Shown here: positions 29,445 to 40,309 of the stretch, piece after piece | How the letters are laid out: the number at the start of each line of letters is the position of its first letter | How positions within the stretch are numbered: position 1 is the stretch's first letter | Origin: Wenxinia saemankumensis | GTDB lineage: Bacteria; Pseudomonadota; Alphaproteobacteria; Rhodobacterales; Rhodobacteraceae | Direction of reading: 5' to 3' | Length of the DNA stretch: 64,000 bases | NCBI RefSeq assembly: GCF_900141735.1 | Contig: NZ_FQYO01000003.1 | Span: 620,001-684,000, forward strand | Notes under the pieces: model-generated | Databases searched by the model: none | Seen by the model: the letters and a program-made list of their open reading frames with translations, nothing else | Told to the model about the DNA's origin: nothing | Made by a program: the position numbers and the translations under genes

Positions 29445-29593
29445 CCCCTTCGCAGGGATCCCGAATACCTCCGCCGCCGGCCGGCCGCACGCGGTTCGCC
29501 GGGGGGCGTCAGGGGGCGCCGCCCCGGCCGGGGCGAGGGCACCCCGATCCTCCCTTCGCAGGGCTCGCAGATACCTCCGCCGCCGGCCGGCCG
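29445..29593. repeat. Two copies (B and C) of a 43-bp dispersed repeat, 106 bp apart
   Basis: Copy B is 29445-29487 and copy C is 29551-29593. They differ at about five of 43 positions; the shared right half is ATACCTCCGCCGCCGGCC. The left half, CCTTCGCAGGGATCCCG in copy B, also occurs in the gap after fadH (5395-5430). The reverse complement resembles the GGAGTATTT element at 55988-56015. The gap between the glycosylase start and smpB contains nothing else but the smpB leader. Confidence 0.75.
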
Positions 29594-29663
29594 TCCCGCG
29601 CGCCGTCCGCCGGGGGCGCGGCCGCGCTTGCCCCGCCGCGCGGCCGCGCCTATCTCGGCCCGC

Positions 29664-30134
29664 ATGGCCAAGGATACCGACAAGAACTACAAGGTGATCG
29701 CCGAGAACCGGCGCGCGCGCTTCGATTACGCGATCGAGGACGATACCGAGGTCGGGATCGTGCTGACCGGGTCCGAGGTGAAGTCGCTGCGCACGGGGCA
29801 GTCCCAGATCGCCGAGAGCTACGCCACGGTCGAGGAGGGCGAGCTCTGGCTGGTGAACGGCTACATCGCGCCCTACGAGCAGGCGATGTTCGGCCACGAG
29901 GAGCGACGCCGCCGCAAACTGCTGGCCAGCCGGCGCGAGATCGCCCGGATGTGGAACGCGACCGCGCGCGAGGGCATGACGCTCGTCCCGCTTGTCATGT
30001 ATTTCAACCACCGGGGCATGGTGAAGCTCAAGATCGCCGTCGCGAAGGGCAAGAAGGTCCACGACAAGCGCGAGACGGCGGCCAAGCGCGACTGGGGCCG
30101 GCAGAAGCAGCGCCTTCTGAAGGAACTCGGCTAG
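29664..30134 (+). CDS. smpB: SsrA-binding protein
   Basis: Binds tmRNA and brings it to stalled ribosomes for trans-translation. 156 residues, the usual length. Signatures are [73 protein letters not shown] and the basic C-terminal tail [20 protein letters not shown], which enters the mRNA channel. The start [10 protein letters not shown] is standard. Its TAG overlaps in antisense with the TAG of the convergent LysR gene through a CTAG tetramer. The ssrA gene is not in this window. Confidence 0.97.
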   Translation: MAKDTDKNYKVIAENRRARFDYAIEDDTEVGIVLTGSEVKSLRTGQSQIAESYATVEEGELWLVNGYIAPYEQAMFGHEERRRRKLLASRREIARMWNATAREGMTLVPLVMYFNHRGMVKLKIAVAKGKKVHDKRETAAKRDWGRQKQRLLKELG

Positions 30135-31030
30135 GGTCGCAGCTCCGGCGCGGACAGCGCCTCGGCCAGCGCGTCCCAGACGATGCGGATGCGGGCGGAA
30201 TGCTGCAACTCCCGGTGCGTCACCAGCCAGTAGGGCACGTCGATGCGGACCGTGTCGGGCAGGACCGGTACCAGCCCGTCGCCCGGCCGCACCGAGGCGG
30301 CCAGCAGGATCCCGGCCCCCAGCCCCTGCCGCACCATCTCGACATAGACGTTGCCGCTGTTGGTGACGTGCCGGATCGACGCCTCCGGCACGTCGATGCC
30401 CCGCCGCTTGAGCTCGGCCACGAAAAGCTCCGCCGGGCCCATCGCCACGAGGTCGAGCCGGGACAGATCCCCGCGGTCCGCGATGCCGCCCGCGCGCTCC
30501 ACGAGGTCGGCGCGGGCGTGAAGATGGGCAACCTCCTGCCGCACCAGCCGGGCGATGAGGTCGTTCTGGACCGGGCGGACATGGCGGATCGCGATGTCCG
30601 CCTCGCGCCGCTGCAGGTCGCTCACGGCGTTCGAGGCCAGCACGTCGATCCTGAGGCCCGGATGCGCGGCCCGGATCGGGCCTAGGACCCGCGGCAGCCA
30701 TTCGGCCGCGAGAAGGTCGGAGCACGAGATCGCCACCGGCCCCTCGACCGAGCGCGCCCGTCCCGAGGCGGCCAGCGCCACGCGGTCCGCCGCCTCGGCC
30801 ATCGCGCGCACATCCGCCAGCAGGTCGCGGCCCGTGGGGGTGAGGACGAGGGCGCGGCCCACCCGCTCGAACAGGACGACGTCCAGCTCCTCCTCCAGCG
30901 CGGCGACCTGCCGGCCGAGGGTGGGCTGGGTCTGGCCCAGCCGCCGCGCGGCGGCGGAGAAAGAGCCCGTCTCGGCCGTGGCGAGGAAGGCGCGGATCCG
31001 GTTCCAGTCGAAGGCGGGGCGTGCATCCAT
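30131..31030 (-). CDS. LysR-family transcriptional regulator
   Basis: 299 residues. HTH at about residues 1-65 ([53 protein letters not shown]), with the effector-binding domain following. It is divergent from the methyltransferase gene at 31118 across 87 bp, the usual layout when a LysR regulator controls its neighbour, so this methyltransferase may be a target. The start is ATG 31030; upstream codons in the frame do not look coding. Ends convergent with smpB. Confidence 0.92.
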   Translation of the reverse strand: MDARPAFDWNRIRAFLATAETGSFSAAARRLGQTQPTLGRQVAALEEELDVVLFERVGRALVLTPTGRDLLADVRAMAEAADRVALAASGRARSVEGPVAISCSDLLAAEWLPRVLGPIRAAHPGLRIDVLASNAVSDLQRREADIAIRHVRPVQNDLIARLVRQEVAHLHARADLVERAGGIADRGDLSRLDLVAMGPAELFVAELKRRGIDVPEASIRHVTNSGNVYVEMVRQGLGAGILLAASVRPGDGLVPVLPDTVRIDVPYWLVTHRELQHSARIRIVWDALAEALSAPELRP

Positions 31031-31117
31031 GCGAAATCGTATGTCCGAGGGACGCAATTGCGCAATTCCCGAATGGGTGACGCAGGGGTAGACCGGGGCA
31101 TGATCAGGAGACAAAGC

Positions 31118-31762
31118 ATGACCAGCCTCGCCGAGACCATGACCGACCCCGCCCCCCATCCCCATGTCGCCCTCTGGGACCGGATCGCGCGGTCCTACGC
31201 CGCGCGCCCCGTCGCCGACCCCGCCGCCTGGGAGGCGACGCTGGAGCGCGTGCGCGCCTGGCTGAAGCCGACCGACCGCGTGCTCGAACTGGGCTGCGGC
31301 ACCGGATCCTCGGCGCTGAAGCTGGCCCCTGCCGCGCGCGCCTATACCGGCAGCGATCTCAGCCGCGAGATGATCGCGATCGCACACGAGAAGCTGGCCG
31401 GGGCGGGGCAGGACAACCTGACCTTCCGGGTCGAGGAGGCGGGGCAGGGGGACGGGCCGTGGGACGCGATCCTCGCCTTCAACCTGATGCATCTGGTGCC
31501 AGAGACGGAGGCCGCCATCGCGGCGATCCGGGACAGGCTCGCCCCGGGCGGGCTGTTCATCTCCAAGACCGGCTGCCTCGGCCGGGTCTCGCCGCTCTGG
31601 CCGGTGATCGCCGCCATGCGGCTGATCGGCAAGGCGCCGCCCGTCCGCTTCCTGTCGGTCCGTCAGTACGACGCGATGATCGAGGCGGCGGGATTCGAGA
31701 TCCTCGAGACCGGCGCCTATCCGAAGCGGATGAACCGCTTCGTGGTCGCGCGGAAGCGGTGA
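31118..31762 (+). CDS. Class I SAM-dependent methyltransferase
   Basis: 214 residues. Motif I is VLELGCGTGSSALKLAP, motif II the SDLSREMIAIAHEKL acidic turn, and motif IV DAILAFNLMHLVPETE. The C-terminal part resembles ubiquinone or small-molecule O-methyltransferases (GGLFISKTGCLG, FEILETGAYPKRMNRFVVARK). The substrate is unknown. AGGAG at 31106-31110 supports ATG 31118. The frame is open 20 codons upstream but with no better signal. Divergent from a LysR gene. Confidence 0.85.
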   Translation: MTSLAETMTDPAPHPHVALWDRIARSYAARPVADPAAWEATLERVRAWLKPTDRVLELGCGTGSSALKLAPAARAYTGSDLSREMIAIAHEKLAGAGQDNLTFRVEEAGQGDGPWDAILAFNLMHLVPETEAAIAAIRDRLAPGGLFISKTGCLGRVSPLWPVIAAMRLIGKAPPVRFLSVRQYDAMIEAAGFEILETGAYPKRMNRFVVARKR

Positions 31763-31833
31763 CGCCGCCTTGCCATCGCTTTCCCCGGGGTCTAGTCCGG
31801 CGCTGCTGCGACACGCCCCCGGGGGAGGGATCG

Positions 31834-32688
31834 ATGGCCCTGAACGGTAGCAACCTCGTCTCGACCGAGTGGCTGGCCCGGCATCTCGACGATTCGGACC
31901 TGTTCGTGCTCGACGCGTCCTGGTACCTGCCCGGCGAGGGGCGCGACGCCGCGGCCGAACATGCCGCCGCCCACATCCCCGGCGCCCGCTTCTTCGATAT
32001 CGACGCGATCAGCGATCCCGCGACCGATCTGCCGCACATGGCGCCGCCGCCCGAGCTCTTCGCCTCGCGGATGCGGGCGCTGGGCGCGGGGGACGGGCAG
32101 TCCGTCGTGGTCTATGACGGGGCGGGCCTCTTCTCGGCCGCGCGGGTCTGGTGGCTGCTGCGCCTGATGGGGATCGACCGCGTCGCCGTCCTCGATGGCG
32201 GCCTGCCGAAATGGCGGGCCGAGGGGCGCCCGGTGTCCGACGCGGTGCCGCCGGTCCGGGACCGGCACCTCACCCCGCGCCTCCGGCCCGAACTGGTACG
32301 CGATGCGCACGGCGTCGCCGCCGCCTCGGCCAGCGGGTCGGCGCAGATCGTCGACGCCCGCGCCCCCGCCCGGTTCCGCGGCGAGGCGGCCGAGCCGCGC
32401 CCCGGCCTGCGCGCGGGTCATATCCCGGGATCGCGCAACGTCTTCTTCAAGGACCTGCTGAACGCCGACGGCACGATGAAGCCGATTTCCGAGCTGCGCG
32501 CCGTGTTCGAGGCGGCGGGCGCGGACCTGACCCGCCCGGTCATCACCACCTGCGGCTCGGGCGTGACGGCGGCCGTGCTGTCGCTTGCGCTCGAGCGGAT
32601 CGGGGTTGCCGACCATTCCCTCTACGACGGCTCCTGGTCCGAATGGGGCCAGCGCGCCGATCTTCCCATCGCCACCGGAGTCGCCTGA
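31834..32688 (+). CDS. sseA: 3-mercaptopyruvate sulfurtransferase (rhodanese family)
   Basis: 284 residues with two rhodanese domains (about 1-140 inactive, 155-284 active). The persulfide-forming cysteine is C240 in the active loop CGSGVT, the loop characteristic of mercaptopyruvate sulfurtransferases. CH2A/B motifs are visible as AHIPGARFFDID and AGHIPGSRNVFFKDL. It moves sulfur from 3-mercaptopyruvate, made by transamination of cysteine, to acceptors. The next gene is an aminotransferase sharing the A of TGATG, which fits a cysteine-degrading pair. Confidence 0.92.
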   Translation: MALNGSNLVSTEWLARHLDDSDLFVLDASWYLPGEGRDAAAEHAAAHIPGARFFDIDAISDPATDLPHMAPPPELFASRMRALGAGDGQSVVVYDGAGLFSAARVWWLLRLMGIDRVAVLDGGLPKWRAEGRPVSDAVPPVRDRHLTPRLRPELVRDAHGVAAASASGSAQIVDARAPARFRGEAAEPRPGLRAGHIPGSRNVFFKDLLNADGTMKPISELRAVFEAAGADLTRPVITTCGSGVTAAVLSLALERIGVADHSLYDGSWSEWGQRADLPIATGVA

Positions 32689-33872
32689 TGCTCGAAGCCC
32701 TCAAGGAACAGCCTGCCGACAAGATCCTCTCGCTGATGGCGGCCTACCGGGCCGATCCGCGGGACGACAAGATCGACCTCGGCGTCGGGGTCTACAAGGA
32801 CCCGCAGGGTCGCACCCCGGTCATGCGCGCGGTGAAGGCCGCCGAGAAGCGCATCTGGGAAAGACAGGAGACCAAGGCCTATACCGGGCTCGCCGGCGAT
32901 CCGGCCTATTGCGATGCGATGGTCGCGCTGGTGCTGGGCGGCGCGGTGGCGCGGGACCGGGTCGCGGCGGTCGCGACGCCGGGCGGCACCGGCGCGGTGC
33001 GGCAGGCGGTGGACCTGGTGAAGCAGGCCGCGCCCGGGGCCACGATCTGGCTGTCGAACCCGACCTGGCCGAACCATCCCTCGATCATCCGGCACCTCGG
33101 CATGACGAGCGCGGAATACCGCTATTTCGACAGCGCCACCGGCGGCGTCGACGTGGAGGGCATGCTCGAGGACCTGCGCGGCGCGGCGGAGGGCGACGTG
33201 GTGCTGCTGCATGGCTGCTGCCACAATCCAACGGGCGCGAACCTGACCGAGGCCGAATGGGACCGGGTGATCGCGGTCCTGCAGGAACGGGGCCTGATCC
33301 CGCTGATCGACATCGCCTACCAGGGCTTCGGCGACGGGCTGGACGCGGATGCGGCCGCCACGCGCAAGGTCGCGGGCGCCATGCCCGAATCCCTGATCGC
33401 CGCCTCCTGTTCGAAGAATTTCGGGATCTACCGCGAGCGGACGGGCATCCTGATGGCGATCGCGCGGGACGAGGGCGGGGCGACGCTGGCGCAGGGCAAC
33501 CTCAACCACCTGAACCGGCAGAACTATTCGTTCCCGCCCGATCACGGGGCGCGGGTCGTCGCCACGATCCTCACCGACGACGAGCTGCGCGCCGACTGGC
33601 AGGCGGAGCTCGAAGAGGTGCGCAGCACGATGCTGGAGCTGCGCCGGCAGCTCGCAGGTGAACTGGCGCGGCTGACCAATTCGGACCGCTACGCCTTCAT
33701 CGCCGAGCACCGGGGCATGTTCTCGCGCCTCGGCCTGCCGCCCGAGATCGTCGAGACGCTGCGCAAGGATCATGGCGTCTACATGGTGGGCGACAGCCGC
33801 ATCAACATCGCGGGTCTGAACACCGACACCGTGCCGCTGCTCGCCAAGGCCATCGTCGCGGCGGGCGGCTGA
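32688..33872 (+). CDS. Aromatic/aspartate-family aminotransferase (class I, TyrB/AspC type)
   Basis: 394 residues. N-terminus FEALKEQP-like start (LEALKEQPADKILSLM), DKIDLGVGVYKDPQGRTPVMRAVKAAE, NPTWPNHPSII, HGCCHNPTGANLTEAEW with the substrate-site Asn, and the PLP lysine K243 in SCSKNFGIYRERTG. The last Arg motif is GDSRINIAGL. It transaminates aspartate or aromatic amino acids with 2-oxoglutarate; with sseA upstream, it could also make 3-mercaptopyruvate from cysteine. Translation is coupled to sseA by the one-base overlap. Confidence 0.93.
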   Translation: MLEALKEQPADKILSLMAAYRADPRDDKIDLGVGVYKDPQGRTPVMRAVKAAEKRIWERQETKAYTGLAGDPAYCDAMVALVLGGAVARDRVAAVATPGGTGAVRQAVDLVKQAAPGATIWLSNPTWPNHPSIIRHLGMTSAEYRYFDSATGGVDVEGMLEDLRGAAEGDVVLLHGCCHNPTGANLTEAEWDRVIAVLQERGLIPLIDIAYQGFGDGLDADAAATRKVAGAMPESLIAASCSKNFGIYRERTGILMAIARDEGGATLAQGNLNHLNRQNYSFPPDHGARVVATILTDDELRADWQAELEEVRSTMLELRRQLAGELARLTNSDRYAFIAEHRGMFSRLGLPPEIVETLRKDHGVYMVGDSRINIAGLNTDTVPLLAKAIVAAGG

Positions 33873-33915
33873 TCGCCCCGGCGGCGGCGGGGACAGTCCC
33901 GCCGCCGCGCGCCGA

Positions 33916-33919
<4 letters not shown>
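33869..33919. terminator. Symmetric bidirectional terminator hairpin
   Basis: An 11-bp perfect stem (GCGGCGGCGGG at 33881-33891 with 33898-33908) with a six-base loop sits between two convergent genes. An outer pair CTGATCG/CGATCAG (33869-33875 and 33913-33919) contains both stop codons. No T-run. It probably ends both the aminotransferase and glgX transcripts. Confidence 0.6.
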
Positions 33920-35979
<2,060 letters not shown>

Positions 35980-36151
35980 GATGGAATGTCGCCTCTCAGG
36001 AAGGAACCGGCCGCAGCGGCGGGGGCCGGAGGGCGTCGGGCCATGAACGCGCCCGGCGGGTGAATGGTTGCGCGTCCGGCCCGCGGGGAACGCGGCGGCA
36101 CGGGGCCGGGCGGCGCCCGCCGTGGCAGGACGGCGGGGCGGGCGCCCGCGC

Positions 36152-38407
36152 TCAGGGCGCGAAGGTCAGGACCGCGCCACCGGGCGCGCCGGGCGTCTCG
36201 TCGGACCACAGGACATCGCCCTGCACCCCGGCGCTAGACTGCCCCCAGGCGAAGCAGGCCGTTCCGGAGCCGATCCGCAGGATCCTGCCGGCCCGCGCGT
36301 CGCCGTCGAGCGTGACGTCGCCCCGGGCGAACAGGTCCGCCGCGCGCCGCCGAAGGTCCAGCAGGGCCGCCAGCAGGCCGCGCTTGCGGTCGGCATGGGT
36401 GTCGCCGCCCCCGAGCGCGGCCAGCGACGACCAATCGGGGGTGCGGCGGTTGTCCGGATCGGTGAGCTGGATCAGCCGGCCCTCGCCGCCCTGGTAGATG
36501 TCGGGCATCCCGGGGGCGAAGGCGCGCAGCCCCAGCTCGCGCAGGCCGATCGCCTCGGCCAGCCGGTCGATGCGCAGCAGCTCCTCCGGCGGCTCCTCCC
36601 ACGCGGCGAGCAGCCCGCAGGCCCAGCGGCCGATCCGCCGTTCCGGCGTCTCGTCGGGGGCGTTCCAGTAGGTGACCTCCTTCCCCTCGCGCAGCGCCTT
36701 GACGAGGTGCTCGGCCAGCCTGTCCTCCGCGTCCGGCTCTCCGTGGATGGCGATGGCCGATTGCAGCGCGTAGAGCCGCAAGTTCGCGGGCAGACCGTCC
36801 GATCCGTCCTGCGCGTTCGCCGCCGTCCAGAGCGCGCGGAACGCCTCCGGATCGTGGGTCAGGGCGACGAGACGCGCGCGGGCATCCTCGCTGCGCTTGG
36901 TGTCGTGGGTCGAGCCGAGATTGATCGAGCCCGGCCAGCGCTCGCGGCGATCCTGCAGGAAGGCCCCGATCTCCGCTGCCTCGGCCACGGGGCGGTCGGG
37001 ATCGGCCCCGACCTCGTTCGCCGCGATGTAGCGGTTGAAGCGGAAGCCGGCCGTGTCCTCGTGGCTCTTGGCGATCAAGGCGCCGGTGACCTGCTGCAGC
37101 CGCAGGGCGAGGCGCGACGCATCCGGCGTGTCGCGGGCGAGGATGCGGTCCACCACCCAGTCGATCGTGTCGCGCAAGCGCACGTTCGCGGCCGCCTCGT
37201 CCGCCGCCGCGCGCCAGAGCGCGACATCCTCGTCCCGCGCCGGTCCGTCGGCGGTCAGGTACGAGCGATATCGGGGAAAGGCGACGAGCAGTTCGGTGAT
37301 CGCCTCTCGCAGGCTCTCGGGCCCGGCGAGGAAGCCGTCCGCCTCGGCAGCCGCATCGGCGAGACGGCGCAGCTGCCGCAGCTCGGCCGCCAGCTCGTCG
37401 GTCAGGACCTCGCGCTTGGCCTGCGCAACGGCGGCGTGAAAGTCGCCTTCCGCCCCCGTCGCCTCGCGCCAGGTCGCGTCGAGCACGTCGAGCCCGGCCG
37501 GGTCGGTGAGCAGACGCGTGATCGCGGCGGCGGTCTCGTAGCCGGTCGTCCCCTCCATCGGCCAGTCCGGCAGCGCCTCGTCCCCGACGACGATCTTCTC
37601 GATCCAGACGGGCGTATCCGGCAGACGGTCCGCCAGGGCGCGCAGGTAACCGCCCGGATCGACGAGGCCGTCGACATGATCGACGCGCAGCCCGTGGACA
37701 TGCCCGGCCTCCACCAGCTCGAAGAGCAGGGCATGGGTCGTCTCGAACACCTCGGGATCCTCGACCCGAACGCCGATCAGCGAGGTCACCGAGAAGAAGC
37801 GGCGATGGGTGATGCTGTCGCGTTCCATCTGCCAGGGCAGCAACCGCCAGTGCTGCGCCTCGTGCAGGCTCTCGGCCGTGGCGGGGTCGGGGGTGCCGGT
37901 CAGCCCGTCGGCGCTGCCGGGGGCGAGGGGCAGGTGCAGCGCGCCGACGCGCAGCATGCCGTCGGCCAGGACCTCGACCTCGCCCGCCTCGGCCATCTCG
38001 GGCAGGGGCCGCTCGAGCCAGGGCAGGGCGAGGGGCCCCGCCCCCCAGTCGATGTCGAAGACCGCTGCGCGGCGGCTGGCGGGGCCGTGGCGCAGCACAT
38101 CGACCAGCCACGGCGTGTCGAGGCCGAAGGCCATGTGGTTGGGAACGATGTCGAGGATGATCTTCAGGCCGCGCTCGCCGGCGGCCCGGGCCAGCCGCTC
38201 GAACCCCTCGCGCCCGCCAAGTTCGGGATCGATCGCGGTCGGATCGGTCACGTCGTAGCCATGGGTCGATCCGGGCGGCGCTGTCAGGATCGGGGAGAGA
38301 TAGAGATGCGACACGCCGAGCCCGGCGATGTGATCCAGCCGCCGGACCAGTCCGTCGAAGTCCAGGCCGTCCCGCAGCTGGACCCTGTAGCTCGCGATCC
38401 GCGTCAT
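36152..38407 (-). CDS. treY: Malto-oligosyltrehalose synthase
   Basis: 751 residues. It isomerises the reducing-end alpha-1,4 link of maltodextrins to an alpha,alpha-1,1 trehalose link. Family features: SYRVQLRDGLDFDGLVRRLDHIAGLGVSHLYLSPIL at the start, LKIILDIVPNHMAF, GLRVDHVDGLVDPGGYLRAL (nucleophile Asp), WIEKIVVGDEALPDW (acid Glu), GTTGYETAAAITRLL, and late GSTHDTKRSEDARARL. Its ATG overlaps the treZ stop (38404-38407), so the pair is translationally coupled. Confidence 0.95.
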   Translation of the reverse strand: MTRIASYRVQLRDGLDFDGLVRRLDHIAGLGVSHLYLSPILTAPPGSTHGYDVTDPTAIDPELGGREGFERLARAAGERGLKIILDIVPNHMAFGLDTPWLVDVLRHGPASRRAAVFDIDWGAGPLALPWLERPLPEMAEAGEVEVLADGMLRVGALHLPLAPGSADGLTGTPDPATAESLHEAQHWRLLPWQMERDSITHRRFFSVTSLIGVRVEDPEVFETTHALLFELVEAGHVHGLRVDHVDGLVDPGGYLRALADRLPDTPVWIEKIVVGDEALPDWPMEGTTGYETAAAITRLLTDPAGLDVLDATWREATGAEGDFHAAVAQAKREVLTDELAAELRQLRRLADAAAEADGFLAGPESLREAITELLVAFPRYRSYLTADGPARDEDVALWRAAADEAAANVRLRDTIDWVVDRILARDTPDASRLALRLQQVTGALIAKSHEDTAGFRFNRYIAANEVGADPDRPVAEAAEIGAFLQDRRERWPGSINLGSTHDTKRSEDARARLVALTHDPEAFRALWTAANAQDGSDGLPANLRLYALQSAIAIHGEPDAEDRLAEHLVKALREGKEVTYWNAPDETPERRIGRWACGLLAAWEEPPEELLRIDRLAEAIGLRELGLRAFAPGMPDIYQGGEGRLIQLTDPDNRRTPDWSSLAALGGGDTHADRKRGLLAALLDLRRRAADLFARGDVTLDGDARAGRILRIGSGTACFAWGQSSAGVQGDVLWSDETPGAPGGAVLTFAP

Positions 38408-40125
38408 GCCTGTCCCCCGATCCCGGCCCGCATGGAAAGCCCGCCGGGCACGGCGCGGGCATGGATCTCTTCGAAACCGCCGGGCAGGGCGGGGGCGTCG
38501 CCCGCCGCTGCGAGGCACATCGCGAGTCGCCCCCCGTCGAAGCGCCAGACGGCGACGGCCGTCTCGCCCGCGCGCGTCACCTCGGCCCCGCCGTAGCCGC
38601 CGGCCAGCAACGGCACGATCCGGGTCCGGCGGAGCGTCAGAAGCTCCCGCGTGAGATCGCGCCACGCCCCGGCATCGCCCTCCAGCCCGCCGTCCGGGCG
38701 GGACGCGGCGAAGGTGGCGGGATCGTTCGGGTCGGGGATGTCGTCCTTGTGGTCGGCGAATTCCGGGAATTCCGACCGCCGCCCGTCGCGGACGATCTGG
38801 GCGAGATCCCCGTCGAAATCCGTGAAGAAGCGGAACGGGGCGCGGCTGCCTGCCTCCTCTCCCATGAAGAGCATCGGCACGAAGGGCGACAGCAGCAGCG
38901 CGGCGTGCAGGACCATTGCCGTCTCGGCCCCGACCAGCGAGATCAACCGGTCGCCCATCGCGCGGTTTCCCACCTGGTCGTGGGTCTGGTTGGCGTTGAC
39001 AAACCGGACGGGATGCACGCCGTGCGACGTCTCGCCCCGCGCTTCGCCGCCCGGCCGCTCCTGGCCCTGATCGACCTGACCGTCGCGCAGCGCGGTGACG
39101 AGGTCGTCGAACGGGTCGACCGCGAAGGGCGCGTAGTAGGACTGGCTCTCGCCCGTCGTCAGGCAGTGCACCGCGTGGTGCCAGTCGTCGTTCCACTGGG
39201 CGCGGAGCGTCCCGGTGCCGGTATAGGAGACGAGGTTGCGCTCGTCCTCGGCGACGAGGTGGACGGGGCGGGAGAGGTCCAGCGCCTCCATCCTCGCCGA
39301 CAGCTCGGTCAGGAAATCGGTGCTCCCCGGCGTGCCGATCTGGTGCACCGCGTCGAGGCGCAGGCCGTCCGCGCCGTAATCGCGCACCCACATCTCGGCG
39401 TTCTGAAGGAAGAACGCGCGCACGGCAGGCTCCTCCATCGCGATGGCCGCGCCCCAGGGCGTGTGACGCCCGGCATCGAAGAAGCCGGGGCAGAGCTGCG
39501 AGAGCACGTTCCCCTCGGGACCGAAATGGTTGTAGACGGCGTCGATCAGCACCATCGCCCCAAGACGATGCGCCTCGTCGATGAAGGCGGCCAGATCCTC
39601 CGGCGTGCCGTAGGCGGGGTGCAGCGCGTAAGGCAGCACGCCGTCATAGCCCCAGCCGCGATGTCCCGCGAACTGGGCAAGCGGCATCAGGCTGACGCAG
39701 GTGATGCCGAGATCGGTGAGGTCCTTCAGCCGGTCCGCCGCGGCCCTCAGCGTTCCTTCCTCGGTGAAGGTCCCGACATGCAGTTCGTAGAGAACCGCCT
39801 CGGGCCAGGGGCGCCCCGGCCAGTCCGAAGCGGCGGGCAGATCGGTGAGGAGGGAGGCCGCGTTCACGTCCCCGCCCTGCCGGCGGCTCGCCGGATCGGG
39901 ATAGGCGGTGCCGTCCCGGACGAAGCGGTAGGGCGTGCCGGGCGGCGCCGTCAGTTCGGCGCCGTGCCAGCCCTCCGTGGGGCCGTCCATCGGCAGGGTC
40001 CGGTCGCCGACGACCAGATCCAGCCGCTCGGCGGTGGGGGCCCAGATATTGACCTGCCAGCGCCCGTCGTCCTGGCGCACAGCGCCCCACCGGGGTTGGC
40101 CCGCCTTGTCCTGTCGATCGGCCAT
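38404..40125 (-). CDS. treZ: Malto-oligosyltrehalose trehalohydrolase
   Basis: 573 residues. It cuts trehalose from the end made by TreY. Motifs: GYDGVLPYALHPAYGTPEDL, VLIDAVYNHFGPEGN, DGLRLDAVHQIG (nucleophile Asp), LVAEDERN (acid Glu), and FVNANQTHDQVGNRAMGDRL. N-terminal isoamylase-N-type domain WGAVRQDDGRWQVNIWAPTAERLDLVVGD. The ATG at 40125 starts a standard N-terminus; the frame is open upstream without support. It is the first of treZ-treY-glgX, transcribed to the left. Confidence 0.95.
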   Translation of the reverse strand: MADRQDKAGQPRWGAVRQDDGRWQVNIWAPTAERLDLVVGDRTLPMDGPTEGWHGAELTAPPGTPYRFVRDGTAYPDPASRRQGGDVNAASLLTDLPAASDWPGRPWPEAVLYELHVGTFTEEGTLRAAADRLKDLTDLGITCVSLMPLAQFAGHRGWGYDGVLPYALHPAYGTPEDLAAFIDEAHRLGAMVLIDAVYNHFGPEGNVLSQLCPGFFDAGRHTPWGAAIAMEEPAVRAFFLQNAEMWVRDYGADGLRLDAVHQIGTPGSTDFLTELSARMEALDLSRPVHLVAEDERNLVSYTGTGTLRAQWNDDWHHAVHCLTTGESQSYYAPFAVDPFDDLVTALRDGQVDQGQERPGGEARGETSHGVHPVRFVNANQTHDQVGNRAMGDRLISLVGAETAMVLHAALLLSPFVPMLFMGEEAGSRAPFRFFTDFDGDLAQIVRDGRRSEFPEFADHKDDIPDPNDPATFAASRPDGGLEGDAGAWRDLTRELLTLRRTRIVPLLAGGYGGAEVTRAGETAVAVWRFDGGRLAMCLAAAGDAPALPGGFEEIHARAVPGGLSMRAGIGGQA

Positions 40126-40243
40126 CGCCGCTCCCCGTCCTGCTGTGGCGGTCAATGCCCGGACGGGGCGGGCCGTTCCGCAGGGAAGGACCCAGGGGGA
40201 AATTATCCGGAGGCGCGGCGGCTCTCGCCAAGACCGCCCCGGC

Positions 40244-40270
40244 CCCGCCCCGTGCCGGTGCCGGGGCGGG
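40244..40270 (-). terminator. Hairpin downstream of ettA
   Basis: A 9-bp perfect stem (CCCGCCCCG at 40244-40252 with CGGGGCGGG at 40262-40270) 40 bp after the ettA stop. No T-run on the minus strand, so termination by this hairpin alone is doubtful. Confidence 0.4.
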
Positions 40271-40309
40271 ATCCTTGCGTCGGCCGGGGCAGGGGCCCCG
40301 GCAAGGGGC

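Noticed and set aside
26417-30685. 1422-residue plus-strand ORF
   Set aside because: It is out of frame with amtB and antisense to the DNA glycosylase and the second LysR gene, and partly overlaps smpB. Its Arg- and Gly-rich composition has no protein-family pattern.
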